The notes beneath the pieces were generated by a model. It was not told where the DNA came from and ran no database searches. It was given only the letters and a program-made list of their open reading frames with translations. From Aeromonas jandaei (GTDB lineage: Bacteria; Pseudomonadota; Gammaproteobacteria; Enterobacterales; Aeromonadaceae): 64,000 nucleotides of DNA. The stretch spans positions 1,424,501 through 1,488,500 of the forward strand of contig NZ_CP149571.1 of the NCBI RefSeq assembly GCF_037890695.1, in the 5' to 3' direction. Shown here piece by piece: positions 34,669 to 44,012 of the stretch; within the stretch, counting starts at the first letter, position 1; each line of letters opens with the position of its first letter. The position numbers and the translations under genes are program-made.

Positions 34669-35703
34669 TTGTCCTGTTTGCAGGTTGAAAATATCAGCTG
34701 CCGTTACAACGGCCGCAATGTGCTGGAGCAGCTCTCCCTGACGGTGGCAGACAACGAGATCGTCTGCCTGCTGGGAGCAAGCGGCTGCGGCAAAACCACG
34801 CTGCTCAAGGCCATCGCCGGCCTGCTGCCGCTGGCGGAGGGCTCGATCCGCCTCGGCGATACCCTGCTCGACGGGGCGGGTGCCAGCGTGCCGCCCGAAG
34901 CGCGCAATATCGGCATGATCTTTCAGGATTACGCTCTCTTTCCCCACCTGACGGTGGCCGACAACATCGGCTTCGGCCTGACCAAACTCGATCGCCGTGC
35001 CCGCCAGCAGCAGGTGGACGAGGCGCTGGCGCTGGTCAATCTGCAGGGGCTGGGGGATCGCTATCCGCACCAGCTCTCCGGTGGCCAGCAGCAGCGGGTG
35101 GCCATCGCCCGGGCGCTGGTGTGCAAGCCGCGGCTGATGCTGCTGGATGAACCCTTCTCCAACATCGATACCCAGGTGCGGATGAAGCTGATCCTCGAGA
35201 TCCGCGCCCTGCTCAAGCAGCAGGGGATCGGCGCCATCTTCGTCAGCCACAGCAAGGAGGAGGCGTTCGCCTTCGCCGACCGACTGGCGCTGTTTCGCGC
35301 CGGTCACATCGAGCAGGTGGGCCAGCCGGAGCAGCTCTATCGCCGCCCGCAAAACCGCTTCGTGGCGGAGTTTCTCGGCGGGGTCAACTATCTGGCCGCC
35401 GAGGTGGTGGACAGCCACTGCGTGCAGACGGCGCTCGGGGTCATCTGTGGCAGCGAGCCCCATGGCCGCGCGGTGGGCGAGCAGTTGCAGCTGATGCTCA
35501 GACCCCAGCAACTGCTGCTGGAGAGCGCCGCAGATGGGGAGCTCAAGGTGGTGGAGCAGCAGTTCCTCGGCCATCACTGCCGGGTGCTGTTCGAGTGTGG
35601 CGATCTGCAGGTGGAGGCGAGCATTGGCGAGCCTCTTGAGGGGATGCGGGCCCGCATCCGGGTGGCGCCTCATACGCTGGTGTTGTTTGACCCTTTACCC
35701 TGA
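34669..35703 (+). CDS. fbpC: iron(III) ABC transporter ATP-binding protein
   Basis: A 344-residue ABC ATPase powering ferric iron import. Walker A GASGCGKTT (about 37-45), Q-loop FQDYALFPHLT, signature LSGGQQQRVAIAR, Walker B LMLLDEPFSNID and H-loop VSHSKEEA are all present. A C-terminal TOBE-like regulatory domain follows (about 240-344). It starts at a TTG (34669) behind GAGAGGA; no ATG gives a complete N-terminus. Confidence 0.94.
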   Translation: MSCLQVENISCRYNGRNVLEQLSLTVADNEIVCLLGASGCGKTTLLKAIAGLLPLAEGSIRLGDTLLDGAGASVPPEARNIGMIFQDYALFPHLTVADNIGFGLTKLDRRARQQQVDEALALVNLQGLGDRYPHQLSGGQQQRVAIARALVCKPRLMLLDEPFSNIDTQVRMKLILEIRALLKQQGIGAIFVSHSKEEAFAFADRLALFRAGHIEQVGQPEQLYRRPQNRFVAEFLGGVNYLAAEVVDSHCVQTALGVICGSEPHGRAVGEQLQLMLRPQQLLLESAADGELKVVEQQFLGHHCRVLFECGDLQVEASIGEPLEGMRARIRVAPHTLVLFDPLP

Positions 35704-35806
35704 ACGCGTGATATCGTCGTGAAATCAAAGAACTGGAGCTGCTCTGGTTTATAATCGCGCAACGCTAATAGCCCATAACGCTAACGCCTACTCAGGGGAG
35801 AGATAT

Positions 35807-36712
35807 ATGAAAGCCCAAGCCGGGATCTGCGCAGAGCCGAATCTGCACGCCCTCTATCTGATGTTCAATCGCACTGGCGATGCCGCCGAACTGGTCGGCC
35901 GTCTGGCCAAACTGCCCGCCCTGTGGCAGGCGGTTGCCGCCGATTTCCCCGAGGCCGGTTTCAGCGGTCTGGTCGCCGTCGGCGCCGATGCCTGGGATGG
36001 TCTCTACCCTGCTGCCCGTCCGCCCCAGTTCCGCAGCTTTATGGCGCAATCCGCCAACGGTCAGGAAGCCCCCAACACTCCGTTTGATCTCTTCATTCAG
36101 CTGCGTGCCGATCGGGTGGACGTGCTGCACCACGCCGGTCACCGCGTGATGGCGCTGCTGGCCGGAGTGGTAGAGTTGGCTGAAGAGGTGCGCGGTTTCC
36201 GCAATCTGGATTGCCGCGACCTGACCGGTTTCGTCGATGGCACCGAGAACCCGCAGGATGAGCACCGCGCCGAAGTGGCACTGCTGGCCGAGGGCGAGTT
36301 TGCCGGTGGCTCCTACATCCACGTCCAGCGCTGGGTCCACGCCATGAGCGACTGGGAGAAGCTGGCGCAAAAAGAGCAGGAAGACATCATCGGTCGCACC
36401 AAGCCCGACAACATCGAGTATGAATCTGCCGCCAAGCCGCTGACCGCCCACATCAAGCGGGTCAACCTCAAGACCCCGAAAGGGGAGTCCATGGAGATCC
36501 TGCGCCAGAGCATGCCCTGGGGCACCATGACCGAGCAGGGGCTCTACTTCATCTCCTGCTGCCGCACTCAGCAGCACTTCAACGCCATGCTGGCCAGCAT
36601 GTACAAGGGGGAGGGCAGCCACTTCGATCACCTGCTGCGCTTCACCAGGGCAGTGACCGGCGCCGCCTTCTTCGCCCCATCGGAAGGTTTTCTGATGGCG
36701 CAGGGCAAGTAA
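35807..36712 (+). CDS. yfeX: Dyp-type haem peroxidase YfeX
   Basis: A 301-residue dye-decolourising peroxidase of the YfeX class. The distal motif GFVDGTENP (about 144-152) and a proximal His region (the HHAGHRV segment lies earlier; the haem ligand is expected near VQRWVH, about 172) fit the family. No Tat or Sec signal is present, so it is cytoplasmic. E. coli YfeX has been tied to haem metabolism and porphyrinogen oxidation. GGGGAGAG precedes the ATG. It lies just downstream of fbpABC. Confidence 0.93.
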   Translation: MKAQAGICAEPNLHALYLMFNRTGDAAELVGRLAKLPALWQAVAADFPEAGFSGLVAVGADAWDGLYPAARPPQFRSFMAQSANGQEAPNTPFDLFIQLRADRVDVLHHAGHRVMALLAGVVELAEEVRGFRNLDCRDLTGFVDGTENPQDEHRAEVALLAEGEFAGGSYIHVQRWVHAMSDWEKLAQKEQEDIIGRTKPDNIEYESAAKPLTAHIKRVNLKTPKGESMEILRQSMPWGTMTEQGLYFISCCRTQQHFNAMLASMYKGEGSHFDHLLRFTRAVTGAAFFAPSEGFLMAQGK

Positions 36713-37027
36713 TAGCGGATGTGACAGCGCCACCTTCCCCCTCGTGCCGCCAAGTGCGCAGAGAGCGCCCGGTTGCCAAGAGATCGGGCGGTTGGGGTGG
36801 CTTGTCATGCTCCGGGTGCGGCTGACGCTGCTGACTAGATTGTTTCACTGGTGCAACGAAAATCAATTTCCGCCAGTGATAAGCGCAACAATCTCGATCA
36901 ACATCGCAAGTGGGGGTGTAGAGATAGGGGGCAGAGCAGGCTCCCGATCTGCTGGCTCACCAAACAAAAATCCCGGCCTTGGCCGGGATTTTTCGTTCTG
37001 GCGTGACCGCGATGACGCGGTAGACCA
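36713..37027. other. intergenic region between yfeX and argR
   Basis: This 315-bp gap holds no gene that I can support. Its only clear element is the argR terminator at 36966-36993. Confidence 0.6.
36966..36993. terminator. bidirectional terminator of argR
   Basis: Stem AAAAATCCCGGCC/GGCCGGGATTTTT with a 2-base loop, symmetric in both directions, 35 bases beyond the argR stop. Confidence 0.88.
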
Positions 37028-37498
37028 TTACGGGGTCTGTTCGAACAGCTCGAGGGCGGAGAGGTAGAGCTCTTCGATATCGGTGTCGCTGGTCGGGGTG
37101 ATGAAGATGGTGTCGTCACCGGCGATGGTACCGAGGATCCCCTCTGCCTTGCCGAGGGAGTCGAGCAGGCGGGCGATCAGCTGGGCTGCGCCCGGGCTGG
37201 TGTGGATCACCACCAGTGCGCCGTTATGGTCGACATCCAGCACCAGATTCTTGAGCGGGCTGGAGGTGGTGGGCACGCCCAGTTCCACCGGCAGGCAGTA
37301 GACCATCTCCATCTTGGCATTGCGGGTGCGAACGGCGCCGAAGCGGCTCAGCATGCGCGATACCTTGGACTGGTTGATGTTCTCGAAGCCCAGTTCTTGC
37401 AGGGCAGTGACGATCTCTGCCTGGGAGCCAAAGCGCTCTTCTTTCAGCAAGGCTTTAAAGGCCTTGGCCAGTTTTTCTTGCTTGTCGTTATGTTTCAT
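37028..37498 (-). CDS. argR: arginine repressor
   Basis: ArgR is a hexameric arginine-dependent repressor of arginine synthesis and transport and a cofactor in plasmid recombination. The 156-residue protein has the winged helix DNA-binding domain ([30 protein letters not shown], residues 25-54) and the C-terminal arginine-binding trimer domain with [16 protein letters not shown] and [10 protein letters not shown]. It is divergent from artP with ARG boxes between them, and sits near mdh as in E. coli and Vibrio. Confidence 0.97.
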   Translation of the reverse strand: MKHNDKQEKLAKAFKALLKEERFGSQAEIVTALQELGFENINQSKVSRMLSRFGAVRTRNAKMEMVYCLPVELGVPTTSSPLKNLVLDVDHNGALVVIHTSPGAAQLIARLLDSLGKAEGILGTIAGDDTIFITPTSDTDIEELYLSALELFEQTP

Positions 37499-37612
37499 CT
37501 TGGTCTCACGAATGAGGAGGTGTGGCGGCCTGTTTCAGAGCCAGGCGGCAGATACGAACAGCGTGGCTATTTTGCATTCATATGCCGTTTTTTGCAAGGA
37601 AGCGGCGCTTGT

Positions 37613-37630
37613 TCTGCATATTGATTCAAA
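37613..37630. promoter_or_regulatory. ARG box 1 (ArgR operator)
   Basis: TCTGCATATTGATTCAAA matches the ARG box TNTGAATWWWWATTCANA at 16 of 18 positions. It lies in the argR-artP gap, 72 bases before the artP start. Confidence 0.72.
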
Positions 37631-37675
37631 AATGGCTTGCATCAACCTTTATAAGGGATAGAATCGGGACGAAAT

Positions 37676-37693
37676 TTTGAAAACTTATTCAAT
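37676..37693. promoter_or_regulatory. ARG box 2 (ArgR operator)
   Basis: TTTGAAAACTTATTCAAT matches the ARG box at 15 of 18 positions. It ends 8 bases before the artP start codon, so bound ArgR would block transcription or initiation of artP directly. Confidence 0.65.
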
Positions 37694-37701
37694 TGGGCTG
37701 T

Positions 37702-38442
37702 ATGGGTATTGAATTAATAGGTATCGAGAAGTCCTGGCACAAGGTGCCGGTACTACAACAGGTGAGCTTTCGGACATCCCCCGGTGAGACCTTGGTACTG
37801 CTGGGCCCGAGCGGTGCAGGCAAGAGCTCGCTGCTACGCATGATGAACCTGCTGGACACCCCGGATGCCGGTGTTCTGCGTATAGGGGAAAATGAATTTT
37901 CTTTCCCGAGCTCCCTCTCCACTGCCGAATTCAACCGCCAGTCCCAACTGCTGCGCCGCAAGGTGGGTATGGTGTTCCAGCAGTACAATCTCTGGCCACA
38001 CCTCACCGTGATGGAGAATCTCATCGAAGCACCGGTCAAGGTGCTGGGCATGAGCAAGGAGGCGGCCATCGAGAAGGGCGCCTACCTGCTGGCCCAGCTG
38101 CAACTGGCCGACAAGCGCGATGCCTGGCCGGCACGCCTCTCCGGCGGTCAGCAGCAGCGGGTGGCCATTGCCCGCACCCTGATGATGGATCCGGAAGTGC
38201 TGCTGTTTGACGAGCCGACCGCCGCCCTCGATCCCGAGATCACCAAGGAGGTGGCCGAGATCATCCGCACCCTGAGCCAGACCGGCATCACCCAGGTGGT
38301 GGTGACCCACGAGGTCGACTTCGCCCGCAAGGTCGCTAGTCAGGTGATCTATCTGGAGAAAGGGCGGATCATCGAGTCCGGCTCCGCCGCCATTTTCCAA
38401 TCCCCGCAAACCAGCCGGTTTGCCGAATTCTTGATGCATTGA
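37702..38442 (+). CDS. artP: arginine ABC transporter ATP-binding protein
   Basis: A 246-residue ABC ATPase of the polar amino-acid type. Walker A GPSGAGKSS (about 36-44), Q-loop FQQYNLWPHLT, signature LSGGQQQRVAIAR, Walker B VLLFDEPTAALDPE and VVVTHEVDFA. The YNLWPHLTV stretch and ArgR-linked location point to ArtP rather than GlnQ or HisP. The ATG at 37702 has a weak ribosome site and a very short leader. Confidence 0.93.
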   Translation: MGIELIGIEKSWHKVPVLQQVSFRTSPGETLVLLGPSGAGKSSLLRMMNLLDTPDAGVLRIGENEFSFPSSLSTAEFNRQSQLLRRKVGMVFQQYNLWPHLTVMENLIEAPVKVLGMSKEAAIEKGAYLLAQLQLADKRDAWPARLSGGQQQRVAIARTLMMDPEVLLFDEPTAALDPEITKEVAEIIRTLSQTGITQVVVTHEVDFARKVASQVIYLEKGRIIESGSAAIFQSPQTSRFAEFLMH

Positions 38443-38466
38443 TACTGAATCGATAAGGAAGCTGTC

Positions 38467-39204
38467 ATGAAAAAGAGTCTGTTGCTGGTCGCAGCCATGG
38501 GGCTGCTGAGCACCTCCGTACTGGCCAAAGAGATCAAGTTCGCCACCGAGGCCACCTACGCACCGTTCGAATATCTGGACGACAAGAACGAGTTTCAGGG
38601 TTTTGATATCGATCTGGCGCGCGCCATCTGCGAGCAGGCCAAGCTGGAGTGCAGCTTCCACAACCAGGCCTTTGACAGCCTGATCCCCAGCCTGAAATTC
38701 CGTCGCTATGACGCCGCCATCGCCGCCATGGACGTGACCCCGGAGCGGGCTGCGCAGGTCGATTTCTCCGACATCTATTACGAAAACTCTGCGGTATTCG
38801 TTGCCAAGAAAGGCGCCTTCAAGGGGCCGGAAGGGCTGGTAGACAAGACGGTCGGCGTGCAGAACGGCACCTCCCACCAGTCCTATCTGGTGGATAACTG
38901 GGTGAGCAAGGGGCTGCTGACCGTGCCTTACGCCAGCTACCAGAGCGCCTTCCTCGACATGATGAACGGCCGCACCGACGGCGTGTTTGCCGATACCGCC
39001 GTCGCTGCCGACTGGCTGAAGCAGCACAAGGAGTATGCCGTGGTGGGTGCTCCGGTGACCGATGCCAAGTACTTCGGTACCGGCTTTGGCATCGCGGTGG
39101 CCAAGGGCAATCAGGAGTTGCTGACCCAGCTGAACAAGGGGCTGGCCGATATCAAGGCCAACGGCACCTATCAGAAGATCTTCGACAAATACTTCGCGCA
39201 CTAA
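38467..39204 (+). CDS. artJ: arginine-binding periplasmic protein
   Basis: A 245-residue family-3 solute-binding protein. Signal peptide MKKSLLLVAAMGLLSTSVLA, then KEIKFATEATYAPFEYLDDKN, FDIDLARAICEQAKLEC, a ligand-binding FRRYDAAIAAMDVTPERA and TGVQNGTS-like VGVQNGTSHQ segment. It ends in NGTYQKIFDKYF. ArtI and ArtJ cannot be told apart from sequence alone. It follows artP by 24 bases. Confidence 0.92.
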   Translation: MKKSLLLVAAMGLLSTSVLAKEIKFATEATYAPFEYLDDKNEFQGFDIDLARAICEQAKLECSFHNQAFDSLIPSLKFRRYDAAIAAMDVTPERAAQVDFSDIYYENSAVFVAKKGAFKGPEGLVDKTVGVQNGTSHQSYLVDNWVSKGLLTVPYASYQSAFLDMMNGRTDGVFADTAVAADWLKQHKEYAVVGAPVTDAKYFGTGFGIAVAKGNQELLTQLNKGLADIKANGTYQKIFDKYFAH

Positions 39205-39207
39205 GCC

Positions 39208-39858
39208 ATGTTGAGCCTGTTGTTGGATGCAGCCTGGATGACCCTCGGGCTGGCCCTGGCATCCCTGGTCGGGGGCATGGTGCTGGCACTGGCGTTCAGT
39301 GCGGCCGAGCTGAGCAAGCAGCGCGCTCTGGTGTGGCCGGTGGCCACCCTCACGACCCTGATCCGCGGGTTGCCCGAGCTGCTGGTGGTGCTGTTCATCT
39401 ACTTTGGCTCGACCCAGGTGCTGTTCCTCATCACCGGCGAGTATGTGGAGTTCAGCCCGTTCGCCTGCGGCGTGCTGGCGCTCTCTCTGCTGTTCGCCAG
39501 CTATGCGACCCAGACCCTGCGGGCGGCGCTCAATGCGGTGCCCTCAGGGCAGCGGCTGGCGGCGCTGGCACTCGGCCTTGGCAAGAGTCACATCTTCTTT
39601 CGCATCGTGTTGCCGCAGGCGTGGCGTCACGCCCTGCCGGGCCTCGGCAACCAGTGGCTGGTGCTGCTGAAAGACACCGCGCTGGTGTCGCTTATCGGGG
39701 TGAACGAGATGATGCGTCAGGCCCAGATGGCCTCGGCCAGTACCTATCAGCCCTTCACCTGGTATGCCGCCGCCGCCCTCATCTATCTGGCCATCAGCCT
39801 GGTGAGCGAGTATGGCCTCGGCCTTGCGGCCCGCTACACCCGTCGCTACGGAGGCTAA
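39208..39858 (+). CDS. artQ: arginine ABC transporter permease ArtQ
   Basis: A 216-residue polar-amino-acid permease with about five membrane segments and the EAA-like loop [30 protein letters not shown] (residues about 127-156). It begins 3 bases after artJ and precedes artM by 3 bases, so the two permease subunits are tightly coupled. Confidence 0.93.
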   Translation: MLSLLLDAAWMTLGLALASLVGGMVLALAFSAAELSKQRALVWPVATLTTLIRGLPELLVVLFIYFGSTQVLFLITGEYVEFSPFACGVLALSLLFASYATQTLRAALNAVPSGQRLAALALGLGKSHIFFRIVLPQAWRHALPGLGNQWLVLLKDTALVSLIGVNEMMRQAQMASASTYQPFTWYAAAALIYLAISLVSEYGLGLAARYTRRYGG

Positions 39859-39861
39859 TCG

Positions 39862-40524
39862 ATGCAAGAGTATCTTGTGACCCTGCTGGGTGGGCTGCTC
39901 ACCACGCTGGAGTTGACCCTGTTCAGCCTGCTGCTCGGCTTCGTGCTGGCGGCCCTGATGACCTGGGTGCTGGAGTTGCGGCTGCCGGTGGCGACCCAGC
40001 TGGTACAGCTGTGGGTATTGCTCTTTACCGGCACACCGCTGCTGATCCAGATCTTCCTCATCTACTACGGGCCGGGTCAGTTCGAGTGGCTGAAAGCCAG
40101 CCCGCTCTGGCCGCTGCTCAAGCAACCCTGGTTCTGTGCCGTGCTGGCGCTGGGCCTCAACACTGCGGCTTACTCCACCCGGTTGTTCAAGGGGGCGCTC
40201 GACGCCATTCCTGCCGGTGAGGTGGAGGCGTGCCGTGCGCTCGGTTTTAACGGTCGTCAGACCCTCTGGATGAAGGTGCGCCACGCCGCCCGTCATCTGG
40301 TGCCAGCCTACTCCAACGAGGTGATCCTGGTGCTAAAGGGAAGCTCCCTCGCCAGTACCATCACTATCATGGACATCATGGGGCTTGCACAGGGACTCAA
40401 TGCCCAGACCTATGACACCCTTGCCGTCTTCGGCGTTGCGGGGGCCCTTTACCTCACCATGAACGGATTGTTAACAATTGGTTTTCGCTGGTGTGAAAAG
40501 CGGGCGTTGGCATTCCAGGCTTGA
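39862..40524 (+). CDS. artM: arginine ABC transporter permease ArtM
   Basis: A 220-residue partner permease, with the EAA-like loop CRALGFNGRQTLWMKVRHAARHLVPAYSNE (residues about 124-153) and TGTPLLIQIFLIYYG (about 54-68), typical of ArtM/HisM proteins. Last gene of artPJQM. The 220-bp gap to mdh contains no clear terminator, but it does contain an AT-rich stretch that should hold the mdh promoter. Confidence 0.93.
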   Translation: MQEYLVTLLGGLLTTLELTLFSLLLGFVLAALMTWVLELRLPVATQLVQLWVLLFTGTPLLIQIFLIYYGPGQFEWLKASPLWPLLKQPWFCAVLALGLNTAAYSTRLFKGALDAIPAGEVEACRALGFNGRQTLWMKVRHAARHLVPAYSNEVILVLKGSSLASTITIMDIMGLAQGLNAQTYDTLAVFGVAGALYLTMNGLLTIGFRWCEKRALAFQA

Positions 40525-40744
40525 GTCGGCATAACTACCTCTTTATGGGAGGGTGAAGTGCAGAAAAACTGTGCTTCCCCTCCAATTTTTTGGATTTTTC
40601 CCCATTTTTATTCGCTGCCTGTTTCTTGGCTCACAGAACCCGTGACTGCAACTGTTATCAGATTGTTTTTTATGGGGGGATCCATTAAGGTTGGGCGCAC
40701 AAGAACAAATAACCTTAAACCTACGCTTAAACATGGAGTTGATC

Positions 40745-41680
40745 ATGAAAGTTGCCGTTCTGGGTGCCGCTGGTGGCATCGGTCAAGCCCTTGCTCTGCT
40801 GTTGAAAAACCGTCTGCCGGCCGGCTCCGAGCTGAGCTTGTATGACATTGCCCCGGTCACACCGGGCGTAGCCGTAGACCTCAGCCATATTCCTACCGAT
40901 GTCGCCATCAAGGGTTTCTGCGGTGAAGATCCGACTCCTGCACTGGTTGGTGCCGACGTGGTGCTGATCTCTGCCGGTGTGGCGCGCAAGCCGGGTATGG
41001 ATCGCTCCGACCTGTTCAACATCAACGCCGGCATCGTCAAGAATCTGGTCGAGAAGTGCGCGGCAGCCTGCCCGAAAGCGCTGATCGGCATCATCACCAA
41101 CCCGGTCAACACCACCGTCGCCATCGCCGCCGAAGTGCTGAAGAAAGCCGGTGTCTATGACAAGCGTCGCCTGTTCGGTGTCACCACTCTGGACGTGATC
41201 CGCGCCGAGACCTTCGTTGCCGCCGCCAAAGGGCTGAACGTGGACAAGGTTCGCGTCAACGTGATCGGTGGCCACAGTGGCGTGACCATTCTGCCGCTGC
41301 TCTCCCAGATTGAAGGTGCCTCCTTCACTGCCGAAGAAGTGGCTGCCATGACCAAGCGCATCCAGAACGCTGGTACCGAAGTGGTGGAAGCCAAGGCCGG
41401 TGGCGGTTCCGCCACTCTCTCCATGGGTCAGGCTGCCTGCCGTTTCGGTCTGTCGCTCATCAAGGGCCTGCAGGGCGAAGCCAACGTCATCGAGTGTGCC
41501 TACGTTGAAGGCAACGGCGAGCACGCTACCTTCTTTGCACAGCCGATCCTGCTGGGCAAGAACGGTGTCGAAACCGTGCTGGACTACGGCAAGCTGAGCG
41601 CCTTCGAGCAGGAAGCGATGGAAGGGATGCTGGCCACCCTGAAAGCCGATATCCAGCTGGGTGTCGACTTCGTCAAATAA
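40745..41680 (+). CDS. mdh: malate dehydrogenase
   Basis: A 311-residue NAD-dependent malate dehydrogenase of the TCA cycle. The Rossmann motif is [17 protein letters not shown] (residues 4-20). Substrate and catalytic features are [38 protein letters not shown] and the catalytic His in [13 protein letters not shown]. The start at 40745 follows GGAG. An argR-near-mdh arrangement is common to enterobacteria and vibrios. Confidence 0.98.
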   Translation: MKVAVLGAAGGIGQALALLLKNRLPAGSELSLYDIAPVTPGVAVDLSHIPTDVAIKGFCGEDPTPALVGADVVLISAGVARKPGMDRSDLFNINAGIVKNLVEKCAAACPKALIGIITNPVNTTVAIAAEVLKKAGVYDKRRLFGVTTLDVIRAETFVAAAKGLNVDKVRVNVIGGHSGVTILPLLSQIEGASFTAEEVAAMTKRIQNAGTEVVEAKAGGGSATLSMGQAACRFGLSLIKGLQGEANVIECAYVEGNGEHATFFAQPILLGKNGVETVLDYGKLSAFEQEAMEGMLATLKADIQLGVDFVK

Positions 41681-41696
41681 GCGGCATGACCGCATG

Positions 41697-41720
41697 AAAA
41701 GGGAGCTTCGGCTCCCTTTT
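41697..41720 (+). terminator. rho-independent terminator of mdh
   Basis: Stem AAAAGGGAGC/GCTCCCTTTT closed by a very stable TTCG tetraloop. Confidence 0.9.
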
Positions 41721-41793
41721 GCGTTGTTGGGCTCCCGCCAGCTTAAGAAGATGGGGGTTGTGGCCGATAACAGAGAGCAGCAGGAGATCCCTT

Positions 41794-42699
41794 ATGATGA
41801 AACCCCTTACCCTTCTCTCCCTTATCTGTCTGGCTGGCGCGCCCCTTTATGCCGCCGAGTCGGTGCCAGCTGCCTCGGCTGCTCCCGCCACCGCTGGTGA
41901 AACCGCGCCAGCATCAGCGGCGACAGCTACTCCGGCCCCCGTGTTGTTGCCAGCTGAAGCGGCTGCCCCAGCTCCCGCGGCTACCGGTGAGGCGGCTCCG
42001 TCGGCGGCGGTGACTGCGGCCCCTGCGCCTGTGTTGTTGCCAGCTGATCCGGTAGCGCCTGCTCCGGCCGCAGAGCCCGCTTCAGCCCCCGTGCCAGCCG
42101 CGCCACCTGCCGAACCTGCGCCTTCGGTGGCACCGCTGAATGCCGGCGACCTGCAGGCGGTGGCCATCTATCGTCAGGACGAGCTGCTCAACTGGATCGA
42201 GCAGGGACGCCACCTCACTCAGGTGAAACAGGATCGCTGCCAGTTGACTCAGGATATCGAGGCGCGGGCGTCGGTGATGAAGATCCCTGCCTACCAGTTC
42301 CTCTGGGGGGATATGCTGGCCTGGGGCGTCTGTACCAAGTCCAACGCAGAGCTGGGGGTGCAGTATATGTGGGAGGCGGCCAATCAGGGGCTGGCTCCCG
42401 CGCTCGAGCAGCTGGGCCGCTACTACTGGAAAGGGACGCTGGTACAGAAGGATCTGGTTCGCGCCGAGACGCTGATGCGTGAAGCGGCCAGCCTCGGTTT
42501 TCTGCGGGCTCGCATGGAGTGGGTCGAGATGCTGCTGCAGGGGATGGGGAGCCCGCTCGATTACGAGGATGCCTACCGTTGGCTGCACGGCTCCGTTATC
42601 GGTGACAAAACCCTGCACCAGAAGGCGGCCAGTCTGCTGAGCCGGCTTGGCAACCGGATGCCGGCCAACGTGGTGGCCCGCGCCAAGGCGATGCACTGA
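41794..42699 (+). CDS. motX: MotX, sodium-driven flagellar motor accessory protein
   Basis: MotX forms, with MotY, the periplasmic T-ring that stabilises the sodium-type polar flagellar motor. The C-terminal part matches Vibrio MotX closely: YQFLWGDMLAWGVC, AANQGLAPALEQLGRYYWKG, SPLDYEDAYRWLHGSV and RMPANVVARAK, with Sel1-like repeats and paired Cys. The 301-residue protein is much longer than the roughly 210 residues of Vibrio MotX. The excess is an Ala/Pro-rich stretch of about 95 residues between the signal peptide (MMKPLTLLSLICLAGAPLYA) and the conserved domain. It contains a repeated APVLLPA unit. The start at 41794 or 41797 follows CAGGAG. Isolated from other flagellar genes, as is motX in Vibrio. 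Confidence 0.9.
   Translation: MMKPLTLLSLICLAGAPLYAAESVPAASAAPATAGETAPASAATATPAPVLLPAEAAAPAPAATGEAAPSAAVTAAPAPVLLPADPVAPAPAAEPASAPVPAAPPAEPAPSVAPLNAGDLQAVAIYRQDELLNWIEQGRHLTQVKQDRCQLTQDIEARASVMKIPAYQFLWGDMLAWGVCTKSNAELGVQYMWEAANQGLAPALEQLGRYYWKGTLVQKDLVRAETLMREAASLGFLRARMEWVEMLLQGMGSPLDYEDAYRWLHGSVIGDKTLHQKAASLLSRLGNRMPANVVARAKAMH
41936..42046. repeat. imperfect repeat inside motX
   Basis: The sequence GTGTTGTTGCCAGCTGA occurs twice (starting near 41940 and 42030), within a longer imperfect repeat encoding PAPVLLPA(E/D). It suggests growth of the linker by duplication. Confidence 0.7.
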
Positions 42700-42710
42700 T
42701 CCAAAAAATG

Positions 42711-42734
42711 ACCCACAGGTCTGCACCTGTGGGT
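42711..42734. terminator. terminator after motX
   Basis: Perfect 10-bp stem ACCCACAGGT/ACCTGTGGGT with a CTGC loop. Six A precede it, so it is better formed for the minus strand (hmp), with no T run on the plus side. Confidence 0.6.
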
Positions 42735-42797
42735 CCGGTTCCTGCCGCCGTGCCATGACAGGCTGGAACCTCCTTTCGTTATATGGCTACCCGGCGG

Positions 42798-43991
42798 TTA
42801 TAGATCTTGGTGGGGGCCAAAAACTTCGTAATTGAGCTGGCTTGCGGGGATCCCGGCCTCAGTCAGCTGGCGCTTCACCTCCTGCATGAAGCCGAGCGGG
42901 CCGCAGAAGTAGTAGTGGGCCTCTGGTGTGATGCGCGCCTTCACCGCGTTCAGATCCATGGTGCCGGTGAAGTCGTAATCCTCTCCCTGCTTGTCGCTCT
43001 CTGCGGGCTCCCGATACCAGACCCGACTGACCAGATTGGTGTGCTGGCTGATTTTGCTGCGGATATCTTCCCGGAAGGCGTGGACACGACCATGCTTGCA
43101 GGCGTGCAGCCAGGTGATGTCGGCCTGATGGTCACTCGCTAGCAGCTGGTTGAGCATGCTCATCATGGGGGTGAGGCCGACCCCGGCCGAGAGCAGCACA
43201 ACCGGCGTCTGGCTATCCGCTTTCAGGTAGAAATCGCCGGTGGGTGGCATCACTTCAATCTTGTCGCCCGCTTGCAGCCGGTCGTGCAGCAGGTTGGAGA
43301 CCTGACCCTGCGGCTCGCGTTTGACGCTGATGCGATAGTCGCGGCCGTTCGGTGCATCCGAGAGCGAATACTGGCGGATTTCGTGATGCTCGAGCTCGGG
43401 GTGAACCAGCTTGATGCTGAGGTATTGGCCCGGCTGGAAGGTCAGCACCGGCTTGCCATCTTCCGGTGTCAGCAGGAAGGAGGTGATAAGCTCGCTCTCG
43501 GCTCGCTTCTCCTTGATGATGAAGGTGCGGGCCCCTTGCCAGCCACCGCTCTGGCTCGCCTTCTCCTGATAGATCTCCCGCTCGCGGCCGATGAAAATGT
43601 CGGCCAGCACGCCATATGCCTTGCCCCATGCCTCCAGCACCTCGTCGGTGACCGCACTTCCGCCCAATTCTTTGAGCGTGGCTAAGAGATGACTACCTAC
43701 AATGTGATATTGTTCTGGCTGGATCAGGAATCCGGTATGCTTGTGGGCAATCCGCTCGACCGCGCCGGCCAGCGCCCCCAGATTGTCGATATTTTTGGCG
43801 TAGGCAGCGACGGCGTTGAACAGCGCCAGTGGCTGACCGCCGCTGCGCTGATGGGCCAGATTGAAGATATCTTTCAGCTCCGGGTTATGGCTGAACATCC
43901 GCTGGTAGAAGTGCTGGGTGAGCGCGGGGCCAGCTGATTCAAGCAGAGGAATGGTGCTTTTGATGACGGCAATGGTGGTTTGGTCTAGCAT
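42798..43991 (-). CDS. hmp: flavohaemoprotein, nitric oxide dioxygenase
   Basis: Hmp converts NO and O2 to nitrate using NAD(P)H. The 397-residue protein has an N-terminal globin domain with distal Tyr29 and proximal His85 (RIAHKHTGF), then an FAD domain (RQYSLSDAP, about 206) and an NAD domain (LLSAGVGLTPMMSML, about 268, and YFCGPLGFM). AAGG lies upstream of the ATG. It is divergent from nsrR, the repressor expected to control it. Confidence 0.97.
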   Translation of the reverse strand: MLDQTTIAVIKSTIPLLESAGPALTQHFYQRMFSHNPELKDIFNLAHQRSGGQPLALFNAVAAYAKNIDNLGALAGAVERIAHKHTGFLIQPEQYHIVGSHLLATLKELGGSAVTDEVLEAWGKAYGVLADIFIGREREIYQEKASQSGGWQGARTFIIKEKRAESELITSFLLTPEDGKPVLTFQPGQYLSIKLVHPELEHHEIRQYSLSDAPNGRDYRISVKREPQGQVSNLLHDRLQAGDKIEVMPPTGDFYLKADSQTPVVLLSAGVGLTPMMSMLNQLLASDHQADITWLHACKHGRVHAFREDIRSKISQHTNLVSRVWYREPAESDKQGEDYDFTGTMDLNAVKARITPEAHYYFCGPLGFMQEVKRQLTEAGIPASQLNYEVFGPHQDL

Positions 43992-44012
43992 AGGGAGCCT
44001 TGTCGTTAATTG

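Noticed and set aside
36713..36960. tRNA or small RNA gene in the yfeX-argR gap
   Set aside because: I found no cloverleaf, promoter or terminator that would define one, apart from the argR terminator.
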